Positions 26,416 through 35,010 of a stretch of 64,000 bases of DNA are shown here, piece after piece. Position 1 is the first letter of the stretch, and every line of letters starts with the position of its first letter. The position numbers and the translations under genes are program-made. The notes under the pieces are model-generated. The model ran no database searches. It was not told the DNA's origin and was given only the letters and a program-made list of their open reading frames with translations. This stretch comes from Lewinellaceae bacterium (GTDB lineage Bacteria > Bacteroidota > Bacteroidia > Chitinophagales > Saprospiraceae): assembly GCA_020636325.1 (NCBI GenBank), contig JACJYC010000023.1, positions 1 through 64,000 on the forward strand, given 5' to 3'.

Positions 26416-26802
26416 TCAATTCAGCAAATAAGGAGCGATCAGGTAAAATTCGGGAATGCCCACCTTGAACTCCGACAGGTCCGTTTCGCGGCGCATCAGG
26501 TAGGTGCCGTTCATCCGGCCGATCTCCGTATCCAGCGGGCACCAGGAAGCGTATTGGTGCTTTTCGCCCGGAAGCAGGACGGGCTGCTGCCCGATGACGC
26601 CTTCGCCTTCCACTTCCCGGACAAAACCGGTTGCGTCCTGGATCAGCCAGTGGCGGCGCATCAGCCGGACCTCCTCCGCCCCCAGGTTTTCGATGATGAT
26701 TTCGTAGGAAAAAACATAGCGGCCCTGTTCCGGATTGGAATGATCCGGCCGGTAGGTCGGGGTAACGCTTACGCGGATGTCGTGCGTAATCAGGGTATTC
26801 AT
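26416..26802 (-). CDS. apaG: ApaG family protein
   Basis: 128 residues with the full ApaG fold: 'VSVTPTYRPDHSNPEQGRYVFSYEIIIEN', 'RRHWLIQDATG', 'GEGVIGQQPVLLPGE' and 'GRMNGTYLM'. The domain is a fibronectin-like beta-sandwich linked to divalent-cation and Ap4A phenotypes; its biochemical role is unsettled. Its ATG overlaps the gmk stop codon (ATGA), so the yicC-gmk-apaG genes form one operon. Confidence 0.93.
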   Translation of the reverse strand: MNTLITHDIRVSVTPTYRPDHSNPEQGRYVFSYEIIIENLGAEEVRLMRRHWLIQDATGFVREVEGEGVIGQQPVLLPGEKHQYASWCPLDTEIGRMNGTYLMRRETDLSEFKVGIPEFYLIAPYLLN

Positions 26803-27401
26803 GGATTGTTTTCGAGATTTTTCTTCGCGCCGATCCCTAAGAACACGGATACCAGCCGTTCGGCATCCGTCAGGGCCGTTTCCAATACATCATTAACTAA
26901 TATTGCATCAAATTTGTTTTGATAACTCAGCTCTTCTTTCGTTTTGGCGATCCTTTTAGCCAGACTGACGGGGTCTTCCGTCCGCCGCAGGTTCAGCCGT
27001 TCGAATAAAACCTCAGGCGAAGGAGGCTTTACAAAAACGCTCAGGGCCTGGTCGCCGTAGGTCTTTTTGAGGTTGACGGCGCCTTTGACATCGATATCGA
27101 AAATGATGTGTTTGCCCTCGGCCCAAAGCCGGCTGATCTCGCTGTGCAGGGTGCCGTAGAACTGACCCTCGTACACTTCCTGCCATTCGGCGAATGCACC
27201 GGCATCGATCCAGGACCGGAACTGCGATACGCTGACAAAGTAATAATCCCGGCCTTCTTCTTCATACGACCTGGGTTGGCGCGTGGTGGCGGATACCGAG
27301 AACGCCAGGTTCGGGAATACTTTCAGCAGATGTCGGACGATGGTGGTTTTTCCCGCGCCCGAAGGGGCTGTGAAGATGATGAGCTTGCCCATAAACAACA
27401 T
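26799..27401 (-). CDS. gmk: guanylate kinase
   Basis: 200 residues. The P-loop APSGAGKTT lies near the N-terminus, followed by 'VSATTRQPRSYEEEGRDYYFVS' (GMP-binding) and 'FDIDVKGAVNLKK'. It phosphorylates GMP to GDP. The ATG at 27401 is 2 nt after the yicC stop; a second ATG at 27392 (MGKLII) is an equally good start. It overlaps apaG by 4 nt. Confidence 0.96.
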   Translation of the reverse strand: MLFMGKLIIFTAPSGAGKTTIVRHLLKVFPNLAFSVSATTRQPRSYEEEGRDYYFVSVSQFRSWIDAGAFAEWQEVYEGQFYGTLHSEISRLWAEGKHIIFDIDVKGAVNLKKTYGDQALSVFVKPPSPEVLFERLNLRRTEDPVSLAKRIAKTKEELSYQNKFDAILVNDVLETALTDAERLVSVFLGIGAKKNLENNP

Positions 27402-27403
27402 TT

Positions 27404-28279
27404 CTAGACCGTATTGGCCACCAGCTCTTTTATCTTTTCCAACTCGTCTTTCATGGTGACGACGAGCCGCTGAATTTCCGATGAATAGGCCTTGGCGCCG
27501 AGGGTATTGATCTCGCGGCCCATTTCCTGGCTGATAAACCCGAGCTTCCGCCCTTTGGCGTTGACCTTCTTATCCAGTTCTTCCAGGAAGTAGCGGCAGT
27601 GCTGTTCGAGCCGCACCTTTTCCTCGGTGATGTCCATTTTTTCCAGATAGAACAATACCTCCTGTTCGAAGCGGTTCTTGTCCACATTCTCCTTGCCCAT
27701 GAACTCCTCGAGGTTCTGGTACATGCGCTGGCGGATCTTGGACACGCGCTCTTCTTCAAAGGGGTTGACCTGCCCCAGAAGGTCCAGGATATTGCTGACC
27801 CTGGTGCGGAGGTCTTCTTCCATGGCGCCGCCTTCGGCCAGCCGGAATTTGTCGAAGAGGGACAAGGCGTCGGTCATGGCCGACATCACGGTAGACCATT
27901 CATCGTCGTCGATTTCCTGCTCCTCGGTCGAAATGACGTTGGGGATCTTGAGGATGGCCTGGACGAGGTCGCTTTGCGGGGCCGCAACGTCGGAGAGGAG
28001 GGACTGAAGCTCCTGATAATACCGCTTGAACAAAGGGCGGTTCAGCCCGAAGCCGTCGTCGCCTTGCAGGGATTTGACATCGATGGACAGTTCGAGTTTG
28101 CCCCTTTCAGCCCTGTCCACCACCATTTTCCGCAGTTCGGTCTCTTTCTCCCTGAAATTCTGGGGGATCTTGATCCGCAGGTCCGTAAATTTGCTGTTCA
28201 GGGATTTGACCTCGACAGAGATGGTTTTCTCCTTGAATGCGACGGACGACCTGCCGTAACCTGTCATTGAAAGAAGCAT
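27404..28279 (-). CDS. yicC: YicC family endoribonuclease
   Basis: 291 residues. The N-terminal motif 'MTGYGR', then 'VEVKSLNSKFTDLRIKIP', and the C-terminal DUF1732 block with 'KGRKLGFISQEMGREINTLGAKA' are diagnostic. The E. coli member is an endoribonuclease. It is the first gene of the yicC-gmk-apaG operon and is transcribed away from HU. Confidence 0.93.
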   Translation of the reverse strand: MLLSMTGYGRSSVAFKEKTISVEVKSLNSKFTDLRIKIPQNFREKETELRKMVVDRAERGKLELSIDVKSLQGDDGFGLNRPLFKRYYQELQSLLSDVAAPQSDLVQAILKIPNVISTEEQEIDDDEWSTVMSAMTDALSLFDKFRLAEGGAMEEDLRTRVSNILDLLGQVNPFEEERVSKIRQRMYQNLEEFMGKENVDKNRFEQEVLFYLEKMDITEEKVRLEQHCRYFLEELDKKVNAKGRKLGFISQEMGREINTLGAKAYSSEIQRLVVTMKDELEKIKELVANTV

Positions 28280-28547
28280 AATGGTAATATTCCAGCAATT
28301 TAATGCTGCAGTGATAAAAGATTGGCAAATATAGCGTTTGCTAGGATTTTATTTCCCCTATCCGCCAATTAAGCCGGGCCCCGGAGGGCCTTCAGGCGGC
28401 CCCGGAAAGCTAATTGCCTGAAAAATAACGCAGATCGATGAAAAAATAGATAGAATTTTTTTTTGAATCAAAAATAAAATCCGAAATTTGCCGCTCGTTT
28501 GTCGAAAGCAAGAGGATTCATAACTAATTATAAACCAAGAACTAACG
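28280..28547. other. divergent spacer between yicC and HU
   Basis: The spacer is AT-rich apart from a short GC-rich self-complementary patch near 28375-28411 (GGCCC-CGGA-GGGCC and a nearby GGCCCCGG). No gene is visible. It probably holds the promoters of both genes; I could not fix their boxes with confidence. Confidence 0.4.
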
Positions 28548-28871
28548 ATGAGAAAAGCTGATTTGGTTACCGCTATCGCTGAAAAGACCGGTGTTCCTAA
28601 AGTTGATGTATTGGTTACACTGGAGACCTTTTTCAAGGAGGTTAAGAACTCTTTGGCGGATGGCGAAAACGTTTACGTTAGAGGTTTTGGTTCTTTCATC
28701 ATCAAAAAACGCGCGAAAAAAATTGGGCGGCACATTAAAAAGAATCAGGCGATCGAGATCCCTGCTCATTTTATCCCCGCTTTCAAACCGGCCAAAGTTT
28801 TTGTTGAGCAAGTGAAGGATAACGTAACCTCCCTGCCTGAGAACGGATGGGACGACGAAGATGAGGATTAA
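28548..28871 (+). CDS. HU family DNA-binding protein
   Basis: 107 residues. The HU/IHF fold is complete: 'MRKADLVTAIAEKTG', the 'VRGFGSF' turn, and the beta-arm with basic residues (KKRAKKIGRHIKKNQAIEIPAHFIPAFKPAK). A 12-residue acidic tail (GWDDEDED) extends beyond the usual end. It is a nucleoid protein that bends DNA. It is a single gene with its own AT-rich leader. Confidence 0.95.
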   Translation: MRKADLVTAIAEKTGVPKVDVLVTLETFFKEVKNSLADGENVYVRGFGSFIIKKRAKKIGRHIKKNQAIEIPAHFIPAFKPAKVFVEQVKDNVTSLPENGWDDEDED

Positions 28872-28898
28872 TCCTGATCACCTTTTCAACCCAGGCGT

Positions 28899-29687
28899 AT
28901 GACCAGGTTGCAAATAGGCATTATCGCGGCTTCCCTGGCGTTGTTCTGCATACTGGCATTCGGGCTGGAGACCAGGCCCAGGCACCTGCGGGATCTGGAC
29001 CGGCAACGCTCGATCAGCGGGGAGACCACCAGCGCCGCCGTCTTGTTAAAAGAAGCAAGGCAAAAACTGCCTGAAACGGCTGCGGCCGAAGTAGCCGTTA
29101 TGGAGGACAATGCCCAGGCATCGGCCTCTGATGCGGAAAAAGCGGAACGGTTCAAGGAGCTGTCCGCCAGATGGTACCAATTGGGCTTTCCGGCCATATC
29201 GGGCTACTACGCCCAGGAAGTGGCCGAAATCCTGAATTCGGGTGAGAGCTGGGCGATTGCCGGTACGACCTATGCCATCGGTCAGCAGCAGGCTGACGAA
29301 GAAAAGGTCAGCGAGTTTTGCACGTCGAGGGCCGTACAGTGTTTTGAAAATGCCGTTTCGCTCGATCCGGACAACCCGGAATACCAGCTGAACCTGGCTA
29401 ACGTTTATGTGGTGAAACCGCCGCAGGACAACCCGATGAAGGGCATCCTGATGTTGCGCGAATTAAACAATAAGTACCCGGATAATGTTCCGGTATTGAA
29501 TACACTCGGGCGATTAGCCCTTCAGACCGGTCAGACCGACCGCGCCATCGAACGCCTCGAGCAGGCTTTGTCGCTGGCGCCTGAAAATAATCAGACCCTC
29601 TGTCTGCTGGCAGATGCCTATCAGGCTGCCGGGCAATCCGATAAATCGGAGGCCTTCGCCCAAAGGTGCCAGTCAGGAAGGGAGTGA
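28899..29687 (+). CDS. membrane-anchored TPR protein
   Basis: 262 residues with one N-terminal hydrophobic helix (about residues 5-22) as signal anchor. An alanine/glutamate-rich region follows and then about three TPR units in the C-terminal half ('AVQCFENAVSLDPDNPEYQLNLANVY', 'PVLNTLGRLALQTGQTDRAIERLEQA'). It probably sits in the inner membrane facing the periplasm as an interaction module. It is 27 nt downstream of HU on the same strand. Confidence 0.82.
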   Translation: MTRLQIGIIAASLALFCILAFGLETRPRHLRDLDRQRSISGETTSAAVLLKEARQKLPETAAAEVAVMEDNAQASASDAEKAERFKELSARWYQLGFPAISGYYAQEVAEILNSGESWAIAGTTYAIGQQQADEEKVSEFCTSRAVQCFENAVSLDPDNPEYQLNLANVYVVKPPQDNPMKGILMLRELNNKYPDNVPVLNTLGRLALQTGQTDRAIERLEQALSLAPENNQTLCLLADAYQAAGQSDKSEAFAQRCQSGRE

Positions 29688-29743
29688 CCTGCGCGTTGCA
29701 GGCAGATAAGAAACGGATTTTTTAACCAAAAAAATGATGCATT

Positions 29744-29839
29744 ATGCCTTGCGGAAAAAAGCGTAAAAGACATAAGATCGCCACGCACAAGCGGAAGAAG
29801 AGACTTCGCAAAAACCGTCATAAGAAGAAGAACAGATAG
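29744..29839 (+). CDS. AURKAIP1/COX24 (mS38-like) basic peptide, 31 aa
   Basis: The ATG at 29744 opens a 31-codon frame beginning MPCGKKRKRHK, continuing IATHKRKKRLRKNRHKKK and ending NR. More than half of the residues are lysine, arginine or histidine. Bacteroidota genomes carry a conserved peptide of this length and pattern annotated as AURKAIP1/COX24 domain-containing, related to mitochondrial ribosomal protein mS38. A ribosome-associated role is inferred from that similarity. It lies 56 nt after the TPR gene. Confidence 0.85.
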   Translation: MPCGKKRKRHKIATHKRKKRLRKNRHKKKNR

Positions 29840-30341
29840 TCCTATTTTGGGTTATCGGAATGCAGGCATTTTCCCTGCTGCCGGCTTTTTCTTCTCCCGG
29901 CTTCGTCCGGGTGTTCAAAATATTTCGGCGCCCATTCCTGAATGCCAAAATAGGATCTGCCGACCTTTTTCCGGGCTTGTCCCGGGAACAGTCAGGCAGT
30001 TTATTTCCGGAATGGGCCCGCTCATTGGCCAACATGAGGTTGCGCTCAAGCCTAAGCATGACCGTTCTGCCGCACAGCTGAAAAAGCAGGCGGCATGAGC
30101 CCGGTTGTGATCCGCCGGATTCTTCGGAACCGGCGCGATGTTTAAGCTCGCCTCAGGTCCCTTTGGGTAAAGGCGATTTGTCCCGTTGGCGGTTGTTTTT
30201 TGAACGGATCGGGAAGTTTTCCCAATAATACCCCTAAAAAAATATCAGGTCAGCTTTTTCCACCACGGCACAAATTGCCCGCCTTAAGTCGGCAACGGCT
30301 GGTTTATTGCCTGCATCCGGTATGCAGCAAACCATGTCCCT
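29840..30341. other. 502-nt noncoding gap before RNase G with an inverted repeat
   Basis: There is no convincing protein-coding frame. CCTATTTTGG (29841-29850) and its exact reverse complement CCAAAATAGG (29945-29954) bound a 114-nt element with an internal CCCGG-CTTCGT-CCGGG hairpin. The rest, up to the rng start, is GC-moderate and unlike the AT-rich promoter gaps elsewhere, which fits a long structured leader for rng or a small RNA. Confidence 0.45.
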
Positions 30342-31895
30342 GTGGAAAAAGAACTTATTATCAATGCCACGCCTACTGAAGTAGAGATCGCATTGCTGGA
30401 AGACTCCAAATTGGTGGAGCTCCATAACCAAAAGACCAACAATAACTTCACTGTAGGCGATATATTTTTAGGCAAGATCAACCGGACAATGGCCGGATTG
30501 AACGCCGCTTTTGTGGATATCGGCCATAAAAAGGACGCCTTCCTGCACTATACCGACCTGGGGCCCAAACTCCGGTCGCTCGTCAAATATACCGCCAACT
30601 CCATCAGCGGCGAGATCACCACTCATAAGCTGGACAGCTTCAAACTCGAACCCGAGATCATTAAAACGGGCAAGATCGACCAGGTGCTCAGCCGCAAGGA
30701 TATGGTGCTGGTTCAGGTCCTGAAAGAACCCATCTCCACCAAAGGCCCCCGCCTGAGTTGCGAGATCACCATCCCGGGCCGTTACCTCGTCCTGACGCCC
30801 TTCGGCGATTCGGTCGCCGTTTCCAAAAAGATCGGCAACGCGGAAGAACGCAAACGGCTCCAGCTGCTGGTGGAAAGCATCCGGCCGAAAAACTTCGGCG
30901 TGATCGTCCGCACGGCCGCCGAAGGCAAGAAAGTGGCCGACCTGCACGAAGAGCTCAATATGATGGTGGGCAAATGGGAGGAAGTCTTCCGGCAGTTGCC
31001 CCGGGCCAAGCCGCCCATGAAACTGCTCAGCGAACTGGATAAAACCTCCAGCATCCTTCGCGACGTGCTCAACGACTCGTTCAACAAGATCGTCGTCAAT
31101 GACAAGCAGCTCTTTCAGAACATCAAGAACTACCTGTCCGCCATCGCGCCCGATCAGGTCCGGATCGTGCAATTCTACAAACCGTCCGGCAAACATATCT
31201 TCGAAGCGTACGGCGTAAACCGGCAGATCAAAGCCTCCTTCGGCAAGACCGCCACCATGCCCAGCGGCGCTTACCTGGTGATCGAACACACGGAAGCCAT
31301 GCACGTCATCGACGTCAACAGCGGCCATAAAATGCAAACGATCAACCAGGAGGATGCAGTGCTGAACGTCAACCTGGAAGCCGCTGAAGAAATAGCGCGC
31401 CAACTCCGCCTGCGGGATATCGGCGGCATCATCATCGTGGATTTTATCGACATGAAAAATCCGGAGCACAAGAAGGAGCTGATGAAGATGATGCGCCATC
31501 ATATGAAAAAGGACCGCGCCCAGCATACGATCCTCCCCCTGAGCAAATTCGGCCTGATGCAGATCACGCGCCAGCGGGTCCGGCCGGAAGTGAAGATCAA
31601 TACCGCCGAGGTGTGCCCCACCTGCAACGGCACCGGAAAGACCAATGCTTCCATCCTGTTGATGGATGAGGTAGAACGCGACCTGACCTTTATCCACCAG
31701 TCCAGACAAAAGGCCAAGATCTCCCTGCAGGTACACCCCTACCTCGCGGCTTTCCTCCGGAAAGGATTTCCCAGCATCCAGATGAAATGGTACCTCAAAT
31801 ACCACCGCTGGATCAAGGTCGCGCCCAGCCCCGATCTGGGTATGTTGGAATATAAGTTTTTTGACGACCAGGAAGACGAGATCAGGCTGCAGTAA
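30342..31895 (+). CDS. rng: ribonuclease G/E family endoribonuclease
   Basis: 517 residues, a typical RNase G length. The start is GTG at 30342 (MEKELIINATPTEVEIALLED); an ATG at 30334 is in another frame. The S1 RNA-binding domain comes first ('GDIFLGKINRTMAGLNAAFVDIG'), then the RNase H-like and DNase I-like catalytic region ('VIDVNSGHKM', 'GGIIIVDFIDM') and the zinc-link cysteines CPTC around residues 424-428. It acts in rRNA maturation and mRNA decay. A strong terminator follows 5 nt after the stop. Confidence 0.95.
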   Translation: MEKELIINATPTEVEIALLEDSKLVELHNQKTNNNFTVGDIFLGKINRTMAGLNAAFVDIGHKKDAFLHYTDLGPKLRSLVKYTANSISGEITTHKLDSFKLEPEIIKTGKIDQVLSRKDMVLVQVLKEPISTKGPRLSCEITIPGRYLVLTPFGDSVAVSKKIGNAEERKRLQLLVESIRPKNFGVIVRTAAEGKKVADLHEELNMMVGKWEEVFRQLPRAKPPMKLLSELDKTSSILRDVLNDSFNKIVVNDKQLFQNIKNYLSAIAPDQVRIVQFYKPSGKHIFEAYGVNRQIKASFGKTATMPSGAYLVIEHTEAMHVIDVNSGHKMQTINQEDAVLNVNLEAAEEIARQLRLRDIGGIIIVDFIDMKNPEHKKELMKMMRHHMKKDRAQHTILPLSKFGLMQITRQRVRPEVKINTAEVCPTCNGTGKTNASILLMDEVERDLTFIHQSRQKAKISLQVHPYLAAFLRKGFPSIQMKWYLKYHRWIKVAPSPDLGMLEYKFFDDQEDEIRLQ

Positions 31896-31900
31896 AAAAC

Positions 31901-31935
31901 TGCCGGCTGTTCCTTGGCACAGCCGGCAATTTTTT
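31901..31935 (+). terminator. rho-independent terminator of rng
   Basis: TGCCGGCTGT and ACAGCCGGCA form a perfect 10-bp stem with an 8-nt loop, followed by ATTTTTTG. It begins 5 nt after the rng stop codon. Confidence 0.92.
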
Positions 31936-32032
31936 GCGATATTGTGAGTTTTAGCAATAGAAACCGGACGCCGCATCAGGCATCCTCCGCACGTTTCTTT
32001 CTCAAAATCGCTTTTTCACCAAAACCTTGGGT

Positions 32033-32941
32033 ATGAATAAGAATGGATTAATAGTAATTGCCGTGATCTTGGGTTTGCTCGCACTGCTTGCCGGATGGTG
32101 GGGGTTTGGTCAAAGCAAGTCGAACAAAGCGCTGACCCAGCAAAATGATGAACTGACAACACAAATGGGGGACCTCGAAGACCTGAAAACCGCCCTGGCC
32201 GGAGAAGTGGACAGCCTGCAGCGAGCCTATGACGCGCTGGCGGAGGAAAACCAGTCCCTCCAGGGATCCCTGACCGAAGCCCAAAGCCAGCTGGCTTCAA
32301 AAGACGCTGCGATCAGGTCGGCCAAAAAACAGGCTGCCGCCCAATCGAACAACCTCAAAGCCGAGATCCAGGAACTCCTGGCGGCCAAAGCGGACCTTGA
32401 AAGCTCCATTTCCGTGCTGCAGTCCGAAAACGATTCGCTCCGCCAGGTCACCGGCATGCTGGAACAGGACCTCAGCGCCGCCAGAGAAGAAAATACCGCA
32501 CTGGCCAACCTCAACCGCACCATGCAGGATGAAGTGAGGCGGCTGACGCTGTCCAACTTCAAAGCGACGGCTTTCCAGGTGGAACTGGAGCGCAAATCGA
32601 GCAAGGCAACCGCCAAATCTTCCCGCGCCCGCCGCATTCGCGTTACCTTCGACCTGGCCAATGTGCCGCCGGAATACCAGGGGACCCGGACGCTTTACCT
32701 GGTGGTGACCGATGAAAAGGGGACTCCGATCCGGAGCGAGAATACGACACAGGCGCAGGTTGTGGTCAATAATCAGCGGGTGGACATCATCGCCCAGAAA
32801 GCGCAGGATGTGAACATCACCGAAAGCCAGCGGCTTTCCTTTACCCATGACCTGGAGGAAAAACTCCGCTCAGGGTTCTACCGGGTAGCCGTTTATACGG
32901 ATATCGGCTTGCTGGGCGCCGCCAACTTCCGCCTGCAGTAA
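32033..32941 (+). CDS. membrane-anchored coiled-coil protein
   Basis: The ATG at 32033 is preferred to an in-frame TTG at 32027. The 302-residue product has one N-terminal membrane helix (about residues 5-25) and then about 150 residues of continuous heptad coiled coil (LTTQMGDLEDLKTAL...). It ends in a compact beta-rich domain of about 100 residues ('RIRVTFDLANVPPEYQGTRTLYLVVTDE' onwards). It is probably held in the inner membrane with the coil in the periplasm, in envelope or division scaffolding; this is inferred from shape alone. Confidence 0.8.
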   Translation: MNKNGLIVIAVILGLLALLAGWWGFGQSKSNKALTQQNDELTTQMGDLEDLKTALAGEVDSLQRAYDALAEENQSLQGSLTEAQSQLASKDAAIRSAKKQAAAQSNNLKAEIQELLAAKADLESSISVLQSENDSLRQVTGMLEQDLSAAREENTALANLNRTMQDEVRRLTLSNFKATAFQVELERKSSKATAKSSRARRIRVTFDLANVPPEYQGTRTLYLVVTDEKGTPIRSENTTQAQVVVNNQRVDIIAQKAQDVNITESQRLSFTHDLEEKLRSGFYRVAVYTDIGLLGAANFRLQ

Positions 32942-32968
32942 ACCCGCCTGCCTGCGTTGACTGCCTGC

Positions 32969-33002
32969 AACGGGCAGCCGGTTTGCATGCCGGCTGCCCG
33001 TT
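32969..33002 (+). terminator. strong hairpin after the coiled-coil gene
   Basis: AACGGGCAGCCGG pairs perfectly with CCGGCTGCCCGTT across an 8-nt loop (13-bp stem). The T-run is weak and lies a few bases on, but the placement between two same-strand genes with a new promoter box downstream supports termination. Confidence 0.75.
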
Positions 33003-33045
33003 GTCAGTTATGTTTTACCCTGTTTTTCCATAGCCGGATATTTTG

Positions 33046-33053
33046 TAACTTTG
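33046..33053 (+). promoter_or_regulatory. -7 box (TAACTTTG) of mutL
   Basis: TAACTTTG fits TAnnTTTG and lies 52 nt before the mutL ATG, just after the upstream hairpin. No exact TTTG stands at 19-21 nt. Confidence 0.5.
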
Positions 33054-33104
33054 CCACTAGGGCAACCTGTTCATTTATTCAAATTCAATAAACAAAAAAC
33101 AAAT

Positions 33105-34979
33105 ATGGCTGATATCATTCAGCTATTACCAGATGCCATCGCCAATCAGATCGCTGCAGGTGAAGTCATACAGCGGCCGGCCTCAGTTGTAAAAGAACTC
33201 ATGGAAAATGCCATTGATGCCGGCGCAAGCACCATAAAACTGGTGATCAAGGACTCCGGCAGCGCATTGATCCAGGTTATCGATAACGGTTGCGGGATGT
33301 CTGAAACCGACGCCCGCATGTCCTTCGAACGCCATGCCACCTCCAAGATCCGGTACGCCGAAGACCTGTTCGCCATCCGGACCATGGGCTTCCGCGGTGA
33401 AGCGCTGGCCTCCGTGGCGGCCGTTGCGCAGGTGGAAATGCGCACCCGCCGCCACGCGGACGAGCTCGGTACCCGCATTCAGATCGACGGCTCCGAAATC
33501 AAGGCACAGGAATCCTGCCAGTGCAGCGCAGGCACCACCATTTCGATAAAGAACCTGTTCTTTAACCTGCCGGCGCGCAGGAATTTCCTGAAAAGCCCCA
33601 CGGTGGAAATGAAACATATCCTGGATGAGTTCCAGCGCATCGCCCTGGCCAATCCGGACATTTTCTTTTCCCTGCACCACAACAGTACCGAGGTCTTCCA
33701 CCTGCCGCCCGGCAACCTGCGGCAACGGATCGTCGGCGTGTTCGGCACCACCTACAATAAAAAACTGGTGCCGGTACAGGAAACGACCGACCTGCTGAAG
33801 GTGTACGGTTTTGTCGGCAAACCCGAATTTGCCAAAAAGGCCAGAGGGGAGCAGTTCTTTTTTGTCAATCAGCGGTTCATCCGCAGCAATTACCTGCACC
33901 ACGCCGTGATGACCGCCTTTGAGGATATCCTGAAGGACGCGTATCCCTTTTATGTGATCTTCCTGGATATAGATCCCTCGCAGATCGACATCAACGTCCA
34001 CCCGACCAAGCAGGAGATCAAGTTTGATGACGAAAAACTGGTCTACAATTACCTGAAAGTGGCCATCCGGCACAGCCTGGGGCAGTTCAGCGTCATGCCG
34101 ACCCTGGATTTTGACCAGGAAGGCAGCTTTTCCGCCGCCCGGATCGCACCGCCCTCACCGGCCGGCAGAACGATCGAAAGCTATACGCGCAGCAGCGGAA
34201 TGGACAGCGCCAATCCGGCGTCGGCGGGCAAACCGCCCCATTTTCAGCGGCAGGAAAGGCATGATGCCGACCACTGGCAGTCGCTGTACGAAGGCCTGGA
34301 CGAAGCCGATCCCGGCGCCGGTCCGGACGAAAGCCCTGAAGGCCCGATCACCATCAAGAGCAAATGGGCCGATGAAAGCGCCCTGGATGATGCGTCCGGC
34401 AGCTTTTCCCAACCCCAGAAGGCGCCTTACCAGATCCACGCAACGTATATCGTGAGCCCGATCAAGTCGGGTTTTTTGCTGATCGACCAGCAGGCGGCCC
34501 ACGAGCGGATCCTGTTCGAAAAATACCTCGATGCCCTCGAAAAACAGGAAACCTATTCCCAGCGTCAGCTTTTCCCGCGGACGATCAGCCTGCCGCCTGC
34601 CGACGCGGCCGTTCTCAAGGAAATTTCCAGACAGATCAACCAGTTGGGGTTCGATGTACAGGAATTCGGCGCCAATACCTTTGTGATCAACGGCGTACCT
34701 GCCGATATGGCCGGCCGGGAAAATGAGGCCCAGGCCATCGAAGACCTGCTGGCCCAGTACAAGGCCAACCTGGACATGAAGCTGGACCTGCGGGAAAACA
34801 TCGCCAGGGCCATGGCGCGCAGTACCGGCATCAAGCGGGGACAGATCCTGACGGTTGCGGAAATGCAGGGACTCATTGATAAATTGTTCGCCTGCAGCGT
34901 GCCGTTCAAGAGCCCTTACGGCCGGCATTGTTTTCTGACCTTTGAACTGGACGAACTTGCCAGGCGTTTTGAAAGTTAA
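33105..34979 (+). CDS. mutL: DNA mismatch repair protein MutL
   Basis: The start is ATG at 33105 (MADIIQLL); a longer in-frame TTG is ignored. The 624-residue protein has an N-terminal GHKL ATPase with 'ENAIDAGAS', 'DNGCGMS' and 'TMGFRGEALAS', a poorly conserved linker (about 345-440) and the C-terminal dimerisation domain. The endonuclease motif DQHA(x)2E(x)4E appears as DQQAAHERILFE from D461, with His replaced by Gln. The later CPHGRP motif reads SPYGRH near residue 603, losing its Cys and His. Nicking activity is therefore doubtful. It couples MutS to strand excision. Confidence 0.95.
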   Translation: MADIIQLLPDAIANQIAAGEVIQRPASVVKELMENAIDAGASTIKLVIKDSGSALIQVIDNGCGMSETDARMSFERHATSKIRYAEDLFAIRTMGFRGEALASVAAVAQVEMRTRRHADELGTRIQIDGSEIKAQESCQCSAGTTISIKNLFFNLPARRNFLKSPTVEMKHILDEFQRIALANPDIFFSLHHNSTEVFHLPPGNLRQRIVGVFGTTYNKKLVPVQETTDLLKVYGFVGKPEFAKKARGEQFFFVNQRFIRSNYLHHAVMTAFEDILKDAYPFYVIFLDIDPSQIDINVHPTKQEIKFDDEKLVYNYLKVAIRHSLGQFSVMPTLDFDQEGSFSAARIAPPSPAGRTIESYTRSSGMDSANPASAGKPPHFQRQERHDADHWQSLYEGLDEADPGAGPDESPEGPITIKSKWADESALDDASGSFSQPQKAPYQIHATYIVSPIKSGFLLIDQQAAHERILFEKYLDALEKQETYSQRQLFPRTISLPPADAAVLKEISRQINQLGFDVQEFGANTFVINGVPADMAGRENEAQAIEDLLAQYKANLDMKLDLRENIARAMARSTGIKRGQILTVAEMQGLIDKLFACSVPFKSPYGRHCFLTFELDELARRFES

Positions 34980-35010
34980 ACAAACAGCTAACTGACTTGA
35001 CCAAATCGTT

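Noticed and set aside
29847..30098. 83-codon frame after the COX24-like peptide
   Set aside because: No recognisable domain, overlaps the inverted-repeat element, and has a competing frame on the same strand; treated as noncoding.
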